Assembly (NCBI RefSeq): GCF_000455445.1
Contig: NZ_HG417091.1
Coordinates: 123,068-187,067, forward strand
Source of the DNA: Hoylesella timonensis 4401737 = DSM 22865 = JCM 15640
GTDB lineage: Bacteria; Bacteroidota; Bacteroidia; Bacteroidales; Bacteroidaceae
Reading direction: 5' to 3'
DNA length: 64,000 nucleotides
Part shown: positions 1-9,854 of the stretch, one piece after another
How positions within the stretch are numbered: position 1 is the first letter of the stretch
How the letters are laid out: each line of letters begins with the position of its first letter
Translations under genes and position numbers: made by a program
The notes under the pieces: generated by a model
What the model saw: the letters and a program-made list of their open reading frames with translations, nothing else
Database searches by the model: none
What the model was told of the DNA's origin: nothing

Positions 1-504
<504 letters not shown>

Positions 505-549
505 TTAATTAGTTGGTTATACTTGTCACGGATATTATCCAAGACGTGG

Positions 550-557
550 CAAATATA
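550..557 (-). promoter_or_regulatory. -7 box of the gdhA promoter
   Basis: Read on the minus strand the bases are TATATTTG, a full match to the Bacteroidetes sigma-ABfr -7 consensus TAnnTTTG, placed upstream of the glutamate dehydrogenase start. Confidence 0.6.
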
Positions 558-685
558 GTTTTTTTATAAATAACCACCAAATATAAAAGGATAAATTCTA
601 ATTTCAATGTTTATAAATGTGAAAACTCATGAACTTACACCTTATTATATATCATTATGAGGGAAAGATGAAAGTTCGTTGGATA

Positions 686-717
686 TTTGTGAATATACTT
701 TGTTTTTTCTACATTTG
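686..717 (+). promoter_or_regulatory. Promoter of the receiver/PEP-binding gene
   Basis: TTTG at 686-689 and TACATTTG at 710-717 are separated by 20 bp, which fits the Bacteroidetes -33/-7 promoter. The start codon follows at 805, leaving a leader of about 80 nt. Confidence 0.6.
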
Positions 718-804
718 TCGTGTCGATATCCACCAATCAAAGACGGACCTTTATTTTGGAAACCTCTTTTATTTGGTTAGTTCTTACTTCTTGAAAAAAC
801 ATTT

Positions 805-3771
805 ATGAACGATTCTGTGCCTTCTCAATGGCGTAATTTTTTATTGAAGGATGTGACTTTTGTCAACCTCATGATGAGACGTATTTATAATGTCTTAATC
901 GTTGCCAACCCCTATGATGCTTTCATGTTGGAAGATGACGGCAGAGTAGAGGAGAAAATTTTCAACGAGTATATGGAGTTGGGTTTACGCTATCCGCCCA
1001 CCTTTACACAGGTAAGCACCACGGAAGAGGCTACCCGCATACTTCAGTCCACACCGATAGACTTGGTGATATGTATGCCAGGAACCGCTGACAATGACGC
1101 TTTTACCGTGGCGCACAACATTAAAGACGCCTTTCCTGATATTCATTGCATTGTTCTCACGCCTTTTTCGCACGGCATTACCCGTAGGATGGAGAACGAA
1201 GACCTGAGCATTTTCGATTATGTCTTTTGTTGGTTGGGCAACACAAATCTCATTATGTCCATCATCAAGCTGATGGAAGACAAGATGAACTTGGAACACG
1301 ATATCACCGAAGGGGGCGTGCAAATGATATTGTTGGTGGAGGACAGCATTCGTTTTTACAGTTCTATATTGCCGAATCTGTACAGTTACATATTGGTGCA
1401 GAACAAGCATTTGTCCTTTGAGGCATTGAATCGACATGCTGCTACGTTGCGCATGCGTGGTCGTCCAAAGGTAGTTTTGGCGCGAACTTATGAAGAGGCG
1501 ATGGATTATTACAATCGTTTTGCGGACAATATATTAGGCGTTATTAGCGATGCCCGTTATCCTAAAGGCGGAGTGAAAGACCCTGAAGCGGGCTTAAAAC
1601 TGTTGCGTGAGATTCGCAAGCGCAACCCTTATCTGCCTTTAGTGGTGGAAAGTTCGGAGTCAAGCAATCGGGAAAAGACCGAAAGAGAGGGCTTCCGCTT
1701 TGTCGACAAGAACTCGAAGATGATGGGAATAGACCTCCGTCATATCTTCGAAGAGCACATGGGCTTTGGCGATTTCATCTTTAGAGACCCTCATACCCGT
1801 CAAGAAATCATGCGTGTGCATTCGCTCAAGGAGCTGCAAGACAATATTTTCAAGATACCAGATGATTCGTTTCGCTTCCATGTCTCGCGCAATCACATGA
1901 GTCGTTGGCTTAGCGCACGCTCAATATTTCCCATCTCCGAGTTTCTTAAAAACATCACTTGGGACAAGTTGCAAGACTTGCAAGCGCATCGGCAAATTAT
2001 CTTCGATGCCATTGTGCAATATCGCAAGATGAAAAACATAGGCGTGGTAGCGGTGTTCGACCGATTGAAATTCGACCAATATGCCCACTTTGCGCGTATT
2101 GGCGAAGGTTCGTTAGGCGGAAAAGGGCGCGGACTTGCTTTCTTAGACCATATCATCAAGATGCACCCCGACTTTAATCAGTACGAGGGAGTGAAGGTAC
2201 AAATCCCGAAAACGCTGGTGCTTTGTACGGATTTGTTCGACCAATTCATGGACGAGAACAATCTTTATGACGTTGCCTTGAGCGATGCCACAGACGAAGA
2301 GATACTGCACAGCTTCTTGAAAGCCAAGTTGCCAGAGCGTCTGCGCGACGACTTTATCACGTTTTTCGATGCCACCAAGAGTCCGATAGCCATTCGTTCC
2401 AGCTCGTTGTTAGAAGACTCGCATTATCAACCCTTTGCCGGAATCTATTCTACTTACATGATTCCCTCGATTGATGACAAGCAAGTGATGCTCCAAATGT
2501 TGGCCTGTGCCATCAAGGGCGTGTATGCATCGGTGTTCTATCATGATTCCAAGGCTTACATGACGGCTACCCGCAACCTTATCGATCAAGAAAAAATGGC
2601 GGTTATCTTGCAAGAAGTGGTGGGTAAGCAGTATGGTACGCACAATTATCCCAAGATTAGTGGGGTGCTGCGCTCGCTGAATTATTATCCCATTGGCAAC
2701 GAAAAGGCGGAAGAAGGCATTGCCTCGTTGGCATTGGGGTTGGGTAAATACATCGTAGATGGCGGTCAAACTTTGCGTGTGTCCCCTTATCATCCTCGTC
2801 ATGTCTTGCAGACCAGTGAACTGGACAAGGCGTTGCGCGAGACACAAACGCAATTCTATGCCCTCGATACGGCTCACGTGGGACAGGATTTCCAGGTAGA
2901 CGACGGTTTCAACATCCTCAAGTTGGGTGTCAAGTCTGCCGAGACAGATGGCTCACTGCAATACATCGCGTCTACTTACGACCCACACAATCAGATAATG
3001 AGAGATGGACTGTACGACGGAGGGCGCAAAGTGATATCTTTCTGCAATGTGCTGCAACACGATGTGTTCCCTTTGGCACCCATCATGCAAATGGCGATGA
3101 ACTATGGTGCGGAAAGCATGCGGTGCCCCGTAGAGATAGAGTTCGCCTGTGATATCAATGCCGATAGGACAGGGGAGTTTTACTTATTGCAAATTCGTCC
3201 CATTGTCGATTCCAAGCAAATGCTCGATGAGGATATTGTCGCTATCGCCGATGAACGGTGTCTGTTGCGTTCGCACAACTCGTTAGGGCATGGCATCATG
3301 GACGATGTTTGTGATGTTGTTTATGTAAAAACCAACGCTTCTTTCACAGCGAAGAATAATCCTGCGATTGTAGGGGAGATAGAAAAGCTCAATGAGCAGT
3401 TCTTGTCTCGTGGTCAAGGTTATGTGTTGATAGGTCCGGGACGCTGGGGTTCGAGCGATCCTTGGTTGGGCATTCCAGTAAAGTGGCCACAAATTAGCGG
3501 TGCAAAGGTCATTGTTGAGACGACATTAAACAACTACCGTATCGACCCGAGTCAAGGGACGCACTTCTTTCAAAACCTCACCAGTTTCGGTGTGGGCTAT
3601 TTTACGATTGATGAGGTGGGTGGCAGTGGCTTGTTCAGGCAAGATGTTTTGGATGCCATGCCAGCTGTCGAAGAAACTACTTATGTTCGCCATGTTCGGT
3701 TTGATGCCCCATTGCGCATTTTGATGGACGGTCAGAAGCAAGAGGGATTGGTACTGCTTTCTGAAACATAG
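805..3771 (+). CDS. Receiver-like/pyruvate-phosphate-dikinase-type PEP-binding hybrid protein
   Basis: This 988-residue protein has no signal peptide. Residues about 26-155 (YNVLIVANPYDAFMLEDD) and about 173-320 (QMILLVEDSIRFYSS, then GVISDARYPKGG) look like two response-regulator receiver folds; the second keeps an acidic pocket and a candidate phospho-Asp in SDAR. From about 425 the sequence matches the N-terminal ATP/PEP-binding domain of PPDK and PEP synthase: GEGSLGGKGRGLAFLD, then PIAIRSSSLLEDSHYQPFAG near 528, then FYLLQIRPI near 785. A C-terminal GPGRWGSSDPWLGIPV follows near 873. I see no phosphohistidine swivel domain and no PEP barrel, so a complete dikinase reaction is unlikely. 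A role in signalling or phosphotransfer is inference. The ORF stands alone with its own promoter. Confidence 0.8.
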   Translation: MNDSVPSQWRNFLLKDVTFVNLMMRRIYNVLIVANPYDAFMLEDDGRVEEKIFNEYMELGLRYPPTFTQVSTTEEATRILQSTPIDLVICMPGTADNDAFTVAHNIKDAFPDIHCIVLTPFSHGITRRMENEDLSIFDYVFCWLGNTNLIMSIIKLMEDKMNLEHDITEGGVQMILLVEDSIRFYSSILPNLYSYILVQNKHLSFEALNRHAATLRMRGRPKVVLARTYEEAMDYYNRFADNILGVISDARYPKGGVKDPEAGLKLLREIRKRNPYLPLVVESSESSNREKTEREGFRFVDKNSKMMGIDLRHIFEEHMGFGDFIFRDPHTRQEIMRVHSLKELQDNIFKIPDDSFRFHVSRNHMSRWLSARSIFPISEFLKNITWDKLQDLQAHRQIIFDAIVQYRKMKNIGVVAVFDRLKFDQYAHFARIGEGSLGGKGRGLAFLDHIIKMHPDFNQYEGVKVQIPKTLVLCTDLFDQFMDENNLYDVALSDATDEEILHSFLKAKLPERLRDDFITFFDATKSPIAIRSSSLLEDSHYQPFAGIYSTYMIPSIDDKQVMLQMLACAIKGVYASVFYHDSKAYMTATRNLIDQEKMAVILQEVVGKQYGTHNYPKISGVLRSLNYYPIGNEKAEEGIASLALGLGKYIVDGGQTLRVSPYHPRHVLQTSELDKALRETQTQFYALDTAHVGQDFQVDDGFNILKLGVKSAETDGSLQYIASTYDPHNQIMRDGLYDGGRKVISFCNVLQHDVFPLAPIMQMAMNYGAESMRCPVEIEFACDINADRTGEFYLLQIRPIVDSKQMLDEDIVAIADERCLLRSHNSLGHGIMDDVCDVVYVKTNASFTAKNNPAIVGEIEKLNEQFLSRGQGYVLIGPGRWGSSDPWLGIPVKWPQISGAKVIVETTLNNYRIDPSQGTHFFQNLTSFGVGYFTIDEVGGSGLFRQDVLDAMPAVEETTYVRHVRFDAPLRILMDGQKQEGLVLLSET

Positions 3772-3950
3772 AGAACAGCTTGGCGGCTTGTGGGGAATGA
3801 ATCCCTATGTTCATCACAGCTCTTTCATTGAAGAAAGGTGTTTTGTTGCAAAAATAATTTTTGATCTTTTGCATCATTTATTGTACAACAATCCCTCTTC
3901 AATGACAGAGCTACGTCTTTTAAGCCATGTCATTTTTGGTCACGGTATAC

Positions 3951-4342
3951 GTTGCTTTTGTCTTGTTATTTTACCAAAAAACGGTCATCTAAAATCTTCA
4001 AAATAGAAAAAATCAATAGGCAAACGAACTGCAAAAATGGGCTGATTTTAACAAAATAAATGCCTTTTCAAGCTAAAACATTGATTTAACGGTCTTGTAA
4101 ACATGTATTAGAGGTGTTATTCACATGCTTCAGCAGCATTAAAGCATGCAAATTGCAGGCTTATCTCAATGGGTTAGTCGCCAAATATTGGTAAAAATAG
4201 AAGTATAAAGAGTTGTCTCGAACGTAACATCTTTAACACCAATAAATTACAAACATTGCTCATTTCTCGCATATTTGCAACCAACTTTGACGTTGGTGAT
4301 TTACATGCGAGTTTTGAGAGGCACTTTGTAAAGAAAATTCAG
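3951..4342. repeat. 392-bp intergenic repeat, copy A
   Basis: This segment aligns without gaps to 16241-16632 with about 47 mismatches (about 88% identity), same orientation. It lies between the convergent ends of the receiver/PEP-binding gene and the histidine kinase gene. It contains a 7-bp perfect hairpin (4124-4130 with 4142-4148) and a second bipartite hairpin (4266-4311) whose outer stem has an A:T pair that is G:C in copy B. I see no long ORF. With its partner it exactly brackets the kinase/regulator/efflux module. Confidence 0.85.
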
Positions 4343-4453
4343 TGCGGAATCTGAAGATTTGGTCATACGGATGAATGAGACCGGTAAAAGGTTGGCAGCA
4401 TTTGGAACCTACGACATGACTGCCTAATATCTAAATACGAGACTTGAGTTGGG

Positions 4454-5593
4454 TTAATAAAATGTCAGTCGGAAGGTAGTCAGCCCGTCGGTCTTGTCGG
4501 TGATGAGGTCGATGGAGCCATTGCAGGCCTGCATGACCTGTCGGGAAATGGACAGGCCAATGCCGCTTCCCTGCGGCTTGGTGGTGAAGAAGGGTACGAA
4601 GATGTGGCTTGCCACGTCATCGGGAATCATCGCTCCGTTGTCGGTGATGTCGATGATGACGGATTCCTGCGCGTTGGCGTATGCGCGCAGTGTGATTTGC
4701 CCCTCTTCTCCAATTGCCTCGGAAGCGTTTTTCAGTAGGTTATTGACCACCCTGCTGACGAGGCTCTCGTCAGCATACACCAGCAAGTCGCCGGGTTCTA
4801 CCTCGTAGCTAACGTTCACGCCAGACTTTAACATCGGGCGAATGAGGTTCACCATGCGTTCGAGGAACGGTCTTACATAGAACAGGGTGGGCGTGGGCGT
4901 AGGCACATGCGTGAACTTGCGGTAATTCTCTACAAAGCGCATAAGTTCCTTGCTGGTTCTGCTGATGACCTCTAACCCTTGCCGTTGCTCGCCCTGTGAG
5001 TTTTGGAGTAGGGTGTCGCTCAGGGATATGATTGGTGTGACGGTGTTCATGATTTCATGGGTAAGCACGCGGATGAGTTTCACCCAGCTGTCTATCTCCT
5101 GGTTGGCCAGCTCGCCTTTGATGTCGCTGAAGCCGATGATGCGCACCCGACGACTCTTGAGAGTAGTGTGGGTCTCGCGCAGAGAGAATCCCGCCATCTT
5201 CTCCTTGATCTGATTGATGTGGGTGATGGTCTCCACCTGCAGCAGGTTGAGTGCGGCCCGGTTGCTGCGGAGTACGATGCCCCGCTCCACGTCGACTACC
5301 AAGATGCCCGTATCCACCGAATCGAGTATGAGCTCGAAGTATTTTTCCCGTTCTATCTGTTCATCCCGGGCGTGTTGTAGGATTTCCTTCACGCGGTTGA
5401 GCGACTCGTTGAGCAAAAGCTCGCTGCCGTATTTCTTGTTGATAGGAAACTGGAAAGTATAGTCGCCGATGTCTATGGCGTTGAACATGAATGTCACCTT
5501 GCCAAGGTCGCGTCGATACCTCCGCCACAGTTGCAGATAGGCAACGACAGCGGCAAGCAGTGCCAGGCAGAGTATGATGACAATCACGTTCAT
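4454..5593 (-). CDS. Membrane-anchored sensor histidine kinase (NtrB-like)
   Basis: A 379-residue kinase. Residues 3-22 form one membrane segment, followed by a short linker and a PAS-like region (about 85-165, FELILDSVDTGILVVD). The H-box is VLTHEIMNTVTPIISL with His179. The N-box is NNLLKNASEAI at 284-294, G1 is DNG at 318-320, and the G2 box GSGIGLSIS is at 342-350. The type usually autophosphorylates on the H-box His and passes the phosphate to an NtrC-type partner, here encoded immediately upstream with a 3-nt gap (5594-5596), so the two are surely co-transcribed. With a single N-terminal anchor and no large periplasmic loop it probably senses an envelope or cytoplasmic signal; the signal is unknown. 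Confidence 0.93.
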   Translation of the reverse strand: MNVIVIILCLALLAAVVAYLQLWRRYRRDLGKVTFMFNAIDIGDYTFQFPINKKYGSELLLNESLNRVKEILQHARDEQIEREKYFELILDSVDTGILVVDVERGIVLRSNRAALNLLQVETITHINQIKEKMAGFSLRETHTTLKSRRVRIIGFSDIKGELANQEIDSWVKLIRVLTHEIMNTVTPIISLSDTLLQNSQGEQRQGLEVISRTSKELMRFVENYRKFTHVPTPTPTLFYVRPFLERMVNLIRPMLKSGVNVSYEVEPGDLLVYADESLVSRVVNNLLKNASEAIGEEGQITLRAYANAQESVIIDITDNGAMIPDDVASHIFVPFFTTKPQGSGIGLSISRQVMQACNGSIDLITDKTDGLTTFRLTFY

Positions 5594-5596
5594 AGC

Positions 5597-6925
5597 CTAT
5601 AGTCCGTAACGTTTGATTTTGTTGTATAAAGTCTGTCGGGAGATGCCTAGCCTGAACGCCACCTGTGAGAGGTTGCCGTCGCATTCGCAGATGGTTTTCT
5701 CGATGAGTCTTCGTTCCATCTCGTCGAGCGTGCGCACGTCCTCAATGGGTTTCTCCTGTCGGGCGGGACCGCTCTCTATGTCGTCCTCGGCAATAGTAGT
5801 GCCGCTGCACAGGATAACCGCTTTCTCCATGGCATGTTGCAGTTCGCGAATGTTACCGTACCAAGGTTGCTCTTCGAGTTTGGTCATGGCGCCAGCCGAG
5901 AATTTTGTCTCCGGCTTGTTGTACATCGCCGCATAGCGTTTGAGGAAGATGCCGGCCAAGGCCGTGATGTCTTCCCTGCGCTCGCGCAAAGGCGGCAGAT
6001 GCAGGTGAATGGTGTTGACGCGGTAGAGCAGGTCTTCACGAAACTCGCCGTTGGCCACCATTGCAGACAGGTCTCGGTTGGTGGCGCAAATCAGTCGCAC
6101 GTCGATGGGAATTTGCTCGCTGCCTCCCACACGCACGATGCTCCTGCGCTGCAAAGCCGTGAGCAGCTTTGCCTGCAACGCATAACTCAGGTTGCCTATC
6201 TCATCGAGAAACAACGTGCCTCCCTCCGCCAGTTCAAACTTTCCTGGCTTGTCTGTTTTGGCATCCGTGAAAGCACCTTTCGTGTGTCCGAAGAGTTCGC
6301 TTTCAAAAAGCGTCTCCGTGATAGCTCCCATGTCGATGGGCATCATCCGGTGTCCGTGTCGTTTCGACAGGCGGTGAATCTCTTTGGCAAGCACTTCCTT
6401 GCCAGTTCCGTTCTCGCCTGTGATGAGGATGTTGGCATCGGTGGCTGCTACTTTCTCTACCATCAGGCGCAGATCTTGCATCGCAGGCGACATGCCCCAG
6501 TACATTTCTCCCTCATGGATGGTGGCGTTGCGGATGTTTTTCTTGGTTTTCCGGTAGGCATTGGTGAGCGTGTCGATGAGTTTGGCATTGTCGAAAGGTT
6601 TTACCACAAAGTCGGTAGCACCCTCCTTGATGCCCGTCACCGCCAATTCAATGTCGGCGTATGCCGTGAACAGCACCACCTGCGTGCGTGGACTCAGTTT
6701 CTTTATCTCGCGCAGCCAGAAGAGGCCCTCGTTGCCATTGTTGATGCCGCTGCGGAAATTCATGTCGAGCAGCACCACGTCGGGTCTGTCCTCGCGTAGG
6801 CGGGTAGGGATATTCTCTGGTTTGGCTATTGCCGCGACATGCTCGAATACATTTTCTATCAGCATCTTCACTGTGGTGAGGATGTTGCGGTTGTCATCAA
6901 CTATCAGTATGCTACCTTGTTTCAT
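5597..6925 (-). CDS. Sigma54-dependent response regulator (NtrC family)
   Basis: A 442-residue enhancer-binding protein with three domains. The receiver (1-120) has Asp10/Asp11, phospho-acceptor Asp54 and Lys109. The AAA+ domain has Walker A GENGTGKE at 170-177, the sigma54-contact loop and Walker [10 protein letters not shown] Fis-type HTH occupies the C-terminal 40 residues ([20 protein letters not shown]). The contact loop reads GAFTDA rather than the textbook GAFTGA; the same variant, from memory, is common in Bacteroidetes members. It is co-transcribed with the kinase downstream and divergent from the efflux operon, whose intergenic region carries a -24/-12 promoter and two palindromes, the expected target of this regulator. 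Confidence 0.95.
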   Translation of the reverse strand: MKQGSILIVDDNRNILTTVKMLIENVFEHVAAIAKPENIPTRLREDRPDVVLLDMNFRSGINNGNEGLFWLREIKKLSPRTQVVLFTAYADIELAVTGIKEGATDFVVKPFDNAKLIDTLTNAYRKTKKNIRNATIHEGEMYWGMSPAMQDLRLMVEKVAATDANILITGENGTGKEVLAKEIHRLSKRHGHRMMPIDMGAITETLFESELFGHTKGAFTDAKTDKPGKFELAEGGTLFLDEIGNLSYALQAKLLTALQRRSIVRVGGSEQIPIDVRLICATNRDLSAMVANGEFREDLLYRVNTIHLHLPPLRERREDITALAGIFLKRYAAMYNKPETKFSAGAMTKLEEQPWYGNIRELQHAMEKAVILCSGTTIAEDDIESGPARQEKPIEDVRTLDEMERRLIEKTICECDGNLSQVAFRLGISRQTLYNKIKRYGL

Positions 6926-6994
6926 CTATTGTCTAATGTCTGTCTGCCAGTTGCACATCCTTTCACGGAGGTGGCGAAAAGGTTGTTGTTTTTG

Positions 6995-7002
6995 CAAAGA
7001 TA
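6995..7002 (-). promoter_or_regulatory. -7 box of the regulator/kinase operon
   Basis: On the minus strand the bases read TATCTTTG, a TAnnTTTG match with a TTG about 21 bp upstream. It would drive the sigma54 activator and kinase genes from a housekeeping promoter about 70 bp before the start codon. Confidence 0.6.
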
Positions 7003-7099
7003 TTCTTTTTTCTCCTTAGTATCAAGCCATTGTCAAAAAAACATATCATAAAAACCGATGCGCCGCATGAGAGGACATCGAGTGGATTGTGGGTCTCAC

Positions 7100-7137
7100 T
7101 GTCAAATAATTGGGCAGCAGTGTCTAATTGTTGGACA
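7100..7137 (+). promoter_or_regulatory. Tandem upstream activator sites for the sigma54 promoter
   Basis: Two 17-bp elements, TGTCAAATAATTGGGCA (7100-7116) and TGTCTAATTGTTGGACA (7121-7137), share TGTC-n9-(G)GACA-type dyad symmetry. Their starts are 21 bp apart, two helical turns, and they lie 70-105 bp before the -12 element. This is the normal architecture for an NtrC-type activator; binding by the adjacent regulator is inferred. Confidence 0.6.
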
Positions 7138-7191
7138 GGCTTGTAAACGTGCTTTTTGCGCAACGTGCAGATAGATAGGAGGTTATATTTC

Positions 7192-7207
7192 TGGCACGGC
7201 ATTGGCA
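7192..7207 (+). promoter_or_regulatory. Sigma54 (-24/-12) promoter of the efflux operon
   Basis: TGGCAC-n5-TGGCA matches the TGGCAC-n5-TTGCA consensus with one mismatch and has the obligatory GG-n10-GC spacing (GG at 7193-7194, GC at 7205-7206). Transcription would begin near 7218, only about 3 nt before the TolC start codon, so the message would be almost leaderless. Confidence 0.65.
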
Positions 7208-7220
7208 ACTGTTTAAGCGT

Positions 7221-8546
7221 ATGAGAACAGCAATTACGATAATATTATTAGATCTGGCCGCTCTTCCGCTATTGGCGCAAGAGTCATGGACCATGAACCG
7301 CTGCATTCAGTATGCGGTGGAGCACAACAACGGAGTGCGCAAACAGCGATTGGAGGTGCGACAGAGCAAGGTTGACGAGCGCACGGCGAGACTCGACCTT
7401 CTGCCCACAGTGTCGGCACAGACCACGGCGCAGTATGCCTGGGGCCGTAACATCAACCCAGAGACCAACACCTACAACACCATCACCACCTTCAACAATT
7501 ATTACAGCATTGGGGCGGAGGTGCCATTGTTTGACGGTGGCCGTACCTGGAATGCCTTTCAGCAAGCTCGACTGGCGCGTGCCAAAAGTATGACGGCCCT
7601 GCAAAAGACAGCCGACGACAAGGCCATAGCCGTGATGGCGAAATTCGTGGAGGCGGTGTACAGCCAGCAGAGCATTGGCTTGGCACGGCGCAAATTGGCC
7701 GACAGTCAGGCTTTGCTTCGCAAGACCCGCGCGATGTTCGACCTTGGGGAGAAGTCGCGACCCGACGTGGCGCAGATGGAAAGCCAAGTGGCAGAGGACG
7801 ATTACAACCTGCTGCACCAGCAGAATGCGGCCAGTTTGGCGTTGATGGCCTTGAAAGCGGAGATGAATTTCCCCGTAGGCGATTCGCTTGCCCTCGACAC
7901 TCTGTTGACCGCGAGCCTGTCTGCTGCCGACGATGCTGGAAGCCTTTATGCCGCTTTCCAAGCTGAATCACCGGAAGTGAAGACGGCAGCGTTCAATGTC
8001 AAGAACGCCCGCTACCATTATCTTATACAACGCGGACAGCTGCTGCCCGTCCTAGCATTGGGCGGAGGAATCAACACCAACTATTACCGCAATCTCTCGC
8101 AGGGCAGCAGTAAGACCGACAACTTCGGCAAACAGTTCAACAACAACATGGGCGAATATGTCTATCTTTCCCTCTCCATCCCCCTTTTCATGCCTTCGCG
8201 CTGGTGTGCCGCACGCAGGGCGAGAGCCGATTGGGAGGCAAGCAAGCTCGATTTGGAAGACGCGCGCCGCAAACTGCACGATGACATTGCGCAGGCAGTG
8301 CTCGATCGTGACGGCTATTCGCGCGAGCTCATGAAGATGGAACGGAAGACAGCGGCCGACTCCATAGCCTGGCATCTGGCGTCGCGCAAGTACGAGGAGG
8401 GCATGCTCTCGACTTTCGACCTGCATACAGCGGCGCAAACCTTGCTCGACAGCCGCATCAAACTGCTGCAAATGCGGTTGATGCTTGAGATGAAACAACG
8501 ATTGGTCAACTATTATAAAGGAATACGAACATGGACATTGAAATAA
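7221..8546 (+). CDS. TolC-family outer membrane efflux protein
   Basis: A 441-residue protein beginning with a signal peptide (MRTAITIILLDLAALPLLAQ) and then two long helical OEP repeats typical of TolC: MNRCIQYAVEHNNGVRKQRL near the mature start, and the duplicated region AAFQAESPEVKTAAFNVKNA near 240. It forms the trimeric outer membrane duct of a tripartite exporter. It is the first gene of a six-gene operon behind the sigma54 promoter; its end overlaps the HlyD-type gene by 16 bp. The start at 7221 is kept because it alone supplies the signal peptide. Confidence 0.92.
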   Translation: MRTAITIILLDLAALPLLAQESWTMNRCIQYAVEHNNGVRKQRLEVRQSKVDERTARLDLLPTVSAQTTAQYAWGRNINPETNTYNTITTFNNYYSIGAEVPLFDGGRTWNAFQQARLARAKSMTALQKTADDKAIAVMAKFVEAVYSQQSIGLARRKLADSQALLRKTRAMFDLGEKSRPDVAQMESQVAEDDYNLLHQQNAASLALMALKAEMNFPVGDSLALDTLLTASLSAADDAGSLYAAFQAESPEVKTAAFNVKNARYHYLIQRGQLLPVLALGGGINTNYYRNLSQGSSKTDNFGKQFNNNMGEYVYLSLSIPLFMPSRWCAARRARADWEASKLDLEDARRKLHDDIAQAVLDRDGYSRELMKMERKTAADSIAWHLASRKYEEGMLSTFDLHTAAQTLLDSRIKLLQMRLMLEMKQRLVNYYKGIRTWTLK

Positions 8547-9784
8547 AACAAAAGAAGTTTTGGATACCCCGAAAGTATTGGACTTGGATAGGGGGAGGCG
8601 TTATTGTGGTGGCTGCGCTGCTGTGGTTGGCTCTGGGAAATTTCTCATCGACACTGAAAGTCGACAGTCGGGGGCTGAGCATTGGCGATGTGAAGCAAGC
8701 GCAGTTTGACGACTATGTGAGCGTAGACGGCAATGTGGTGCCCATCCATGTGGTGCAGATCTCGCCGGAAGAAGGCGGCGTAGTCATGGAGAGAGTGGCG
8801 GAGGAAGGCTCCCATGTCAGGAAGGGCGATGTCATTGTGAAGCTGAACAACAGCAATCTCGACCTTGAAATCCTCAATGCCGAGAGTGAACTGGCGGAGA
8901 AGCAGAACATGCTTCGCAACACGCAGATTACGATGGAACAGGACCGACTCAACAATCAGAACGAAGCGGCGCAACTGTCAATGGACGTACAGGCCAAGAA
9001 GCGAACCTACAACCATCAGACAGCATTGCAGCAGGAACAGCTTAATAGCCGCGAGGAATATCTCAAAGCAAAGGAAGACTACGAGCTGGCCGTGAAAAAA
9101 AATGAGCTGATTGCGCAACGACTCAAGAAAGACGCGCAGCTCCGTCGCGCGCAGATGAACCAGATGAACGACAATCTCTCGTCGATGAGGCGCAATGTGG
9201 AATTGGTACGACAGCGCAAGGAGCATCTCAACGTGCGTTCGCAAATCGACGGCGAGGTGGGACAGCTCAACATCGAATTAGGGCAGAGCATCTCTCCGGG
9301 ACAGAAGATTGGTGTCATCAACGACCTCAGCGATTATAAAGTGGAGGCGCAGGTTGACGAACATTACATCGATCGGGTGCACCAAGGGCTCACGGCAACC
9401 TTCGAACAGAACGGCAAGCATTATTCTCTCACCGTGCGCAAGGTGTACCCCGAGGTGAAAGATGGCAGGTTCAAGATAGATTTCGTGTTCAGCGGCAAGC
9501 GTCCGACCAACATCCGAACGGGTCAGACCTATTATGTCGACCTGCAGTTGGGCGAGTCGAAGCGGGCGGTGCTCATCCCCAAGGGAACTTTCTACAGCGT
9601 GACGGGCGGGCAATGGATCTTCGTACTCGACAAGGATGGCAAGAAAGCCTATCGTCGAAACATCCGCATCGGACGACAGAATCCGCAGTATTACGAGGTG
9701 CTGGAAGGTCTTCAGCCCGGCGAGCGAGTCATCGTAAGCGGCTACGAAAGCTACAAAGACAACGAAATTTTGGTTTTGGAATAA
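8531..9784 (+). CDS. HlyD/MacA-type periplasmic adaptor
   Basis: A 417-residue membrane-fusion protein. An N-terminal cytoplasmic stub is followed by a membrane anchor (about 19-39, WIGGGVIVVAALLWLALG). Next come a barrel-sandwich half near 75 (VDGNVVPIHVVQISPEEGG), a long coiled coil (about 110-225, rich in Q, E, K and R), the second lipoyl half (VRSQIDGEVGQLNIELGQSI) and a C-terminal beta-barrel domain (VLIPKGTFYSVTGGQWIFVL). It links the inner-membrane FtsX/ATPase complex encoded downstream to the TolC duct. The translation start overlaps the preceding gene, suggesting coupling. Confidence 0.92.
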   Translation: MDIEIKQKKFWIPRKYWTWIGGGVIVVAALLWLALGNFSSTLKVDSRGLSIGDVKQAQFDDYVSVDGNVVPIHVVQISPEEGGVVMERVAEEGSHVRKGDVIVKLNNSNLDLEILNAESELAEKQNMLRNTQITMEQDRLNNQNEAAQLSMDVQAKKRTYNHQTALQQEQLNSREEYLKAKEDYELAVKKNELIAQRLKKDAQLRRAQMNQMNDNLSSMRRNVELVRQRKEHLNVRSQIDGEVGQLNIELGQSISPGQKIGVINDLSDYKVEAQVDEHYIDRVHQGLTATFEQNGKHYSLTVRKVYPEVKDGRFKIDFVFSGKRPTNIRTGQTYYVDLQLGESKRAVLIPKGTFYSVTGGQWIFVLDKDGKKAYRRNIRIGRQNPQYYEVLEGLQPGERVIVSGYESYKDNEILVLE

Positions 9785-9854
9785 CAAGTAAAATGAATTG
9801 GTGCAGGAGCAATAAGCAACTCATATTGGCATCGAAATAACAAGCAAATAAGTC

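Noticed and set aside
5834..6799. A 321-codon forward frame opposite the sigma54 regulator gene
   Set aside because: It is the antisense shadow of a well-supported regulator; its sequence is His/Arg-rich with no domain pattern and it has no promoter.
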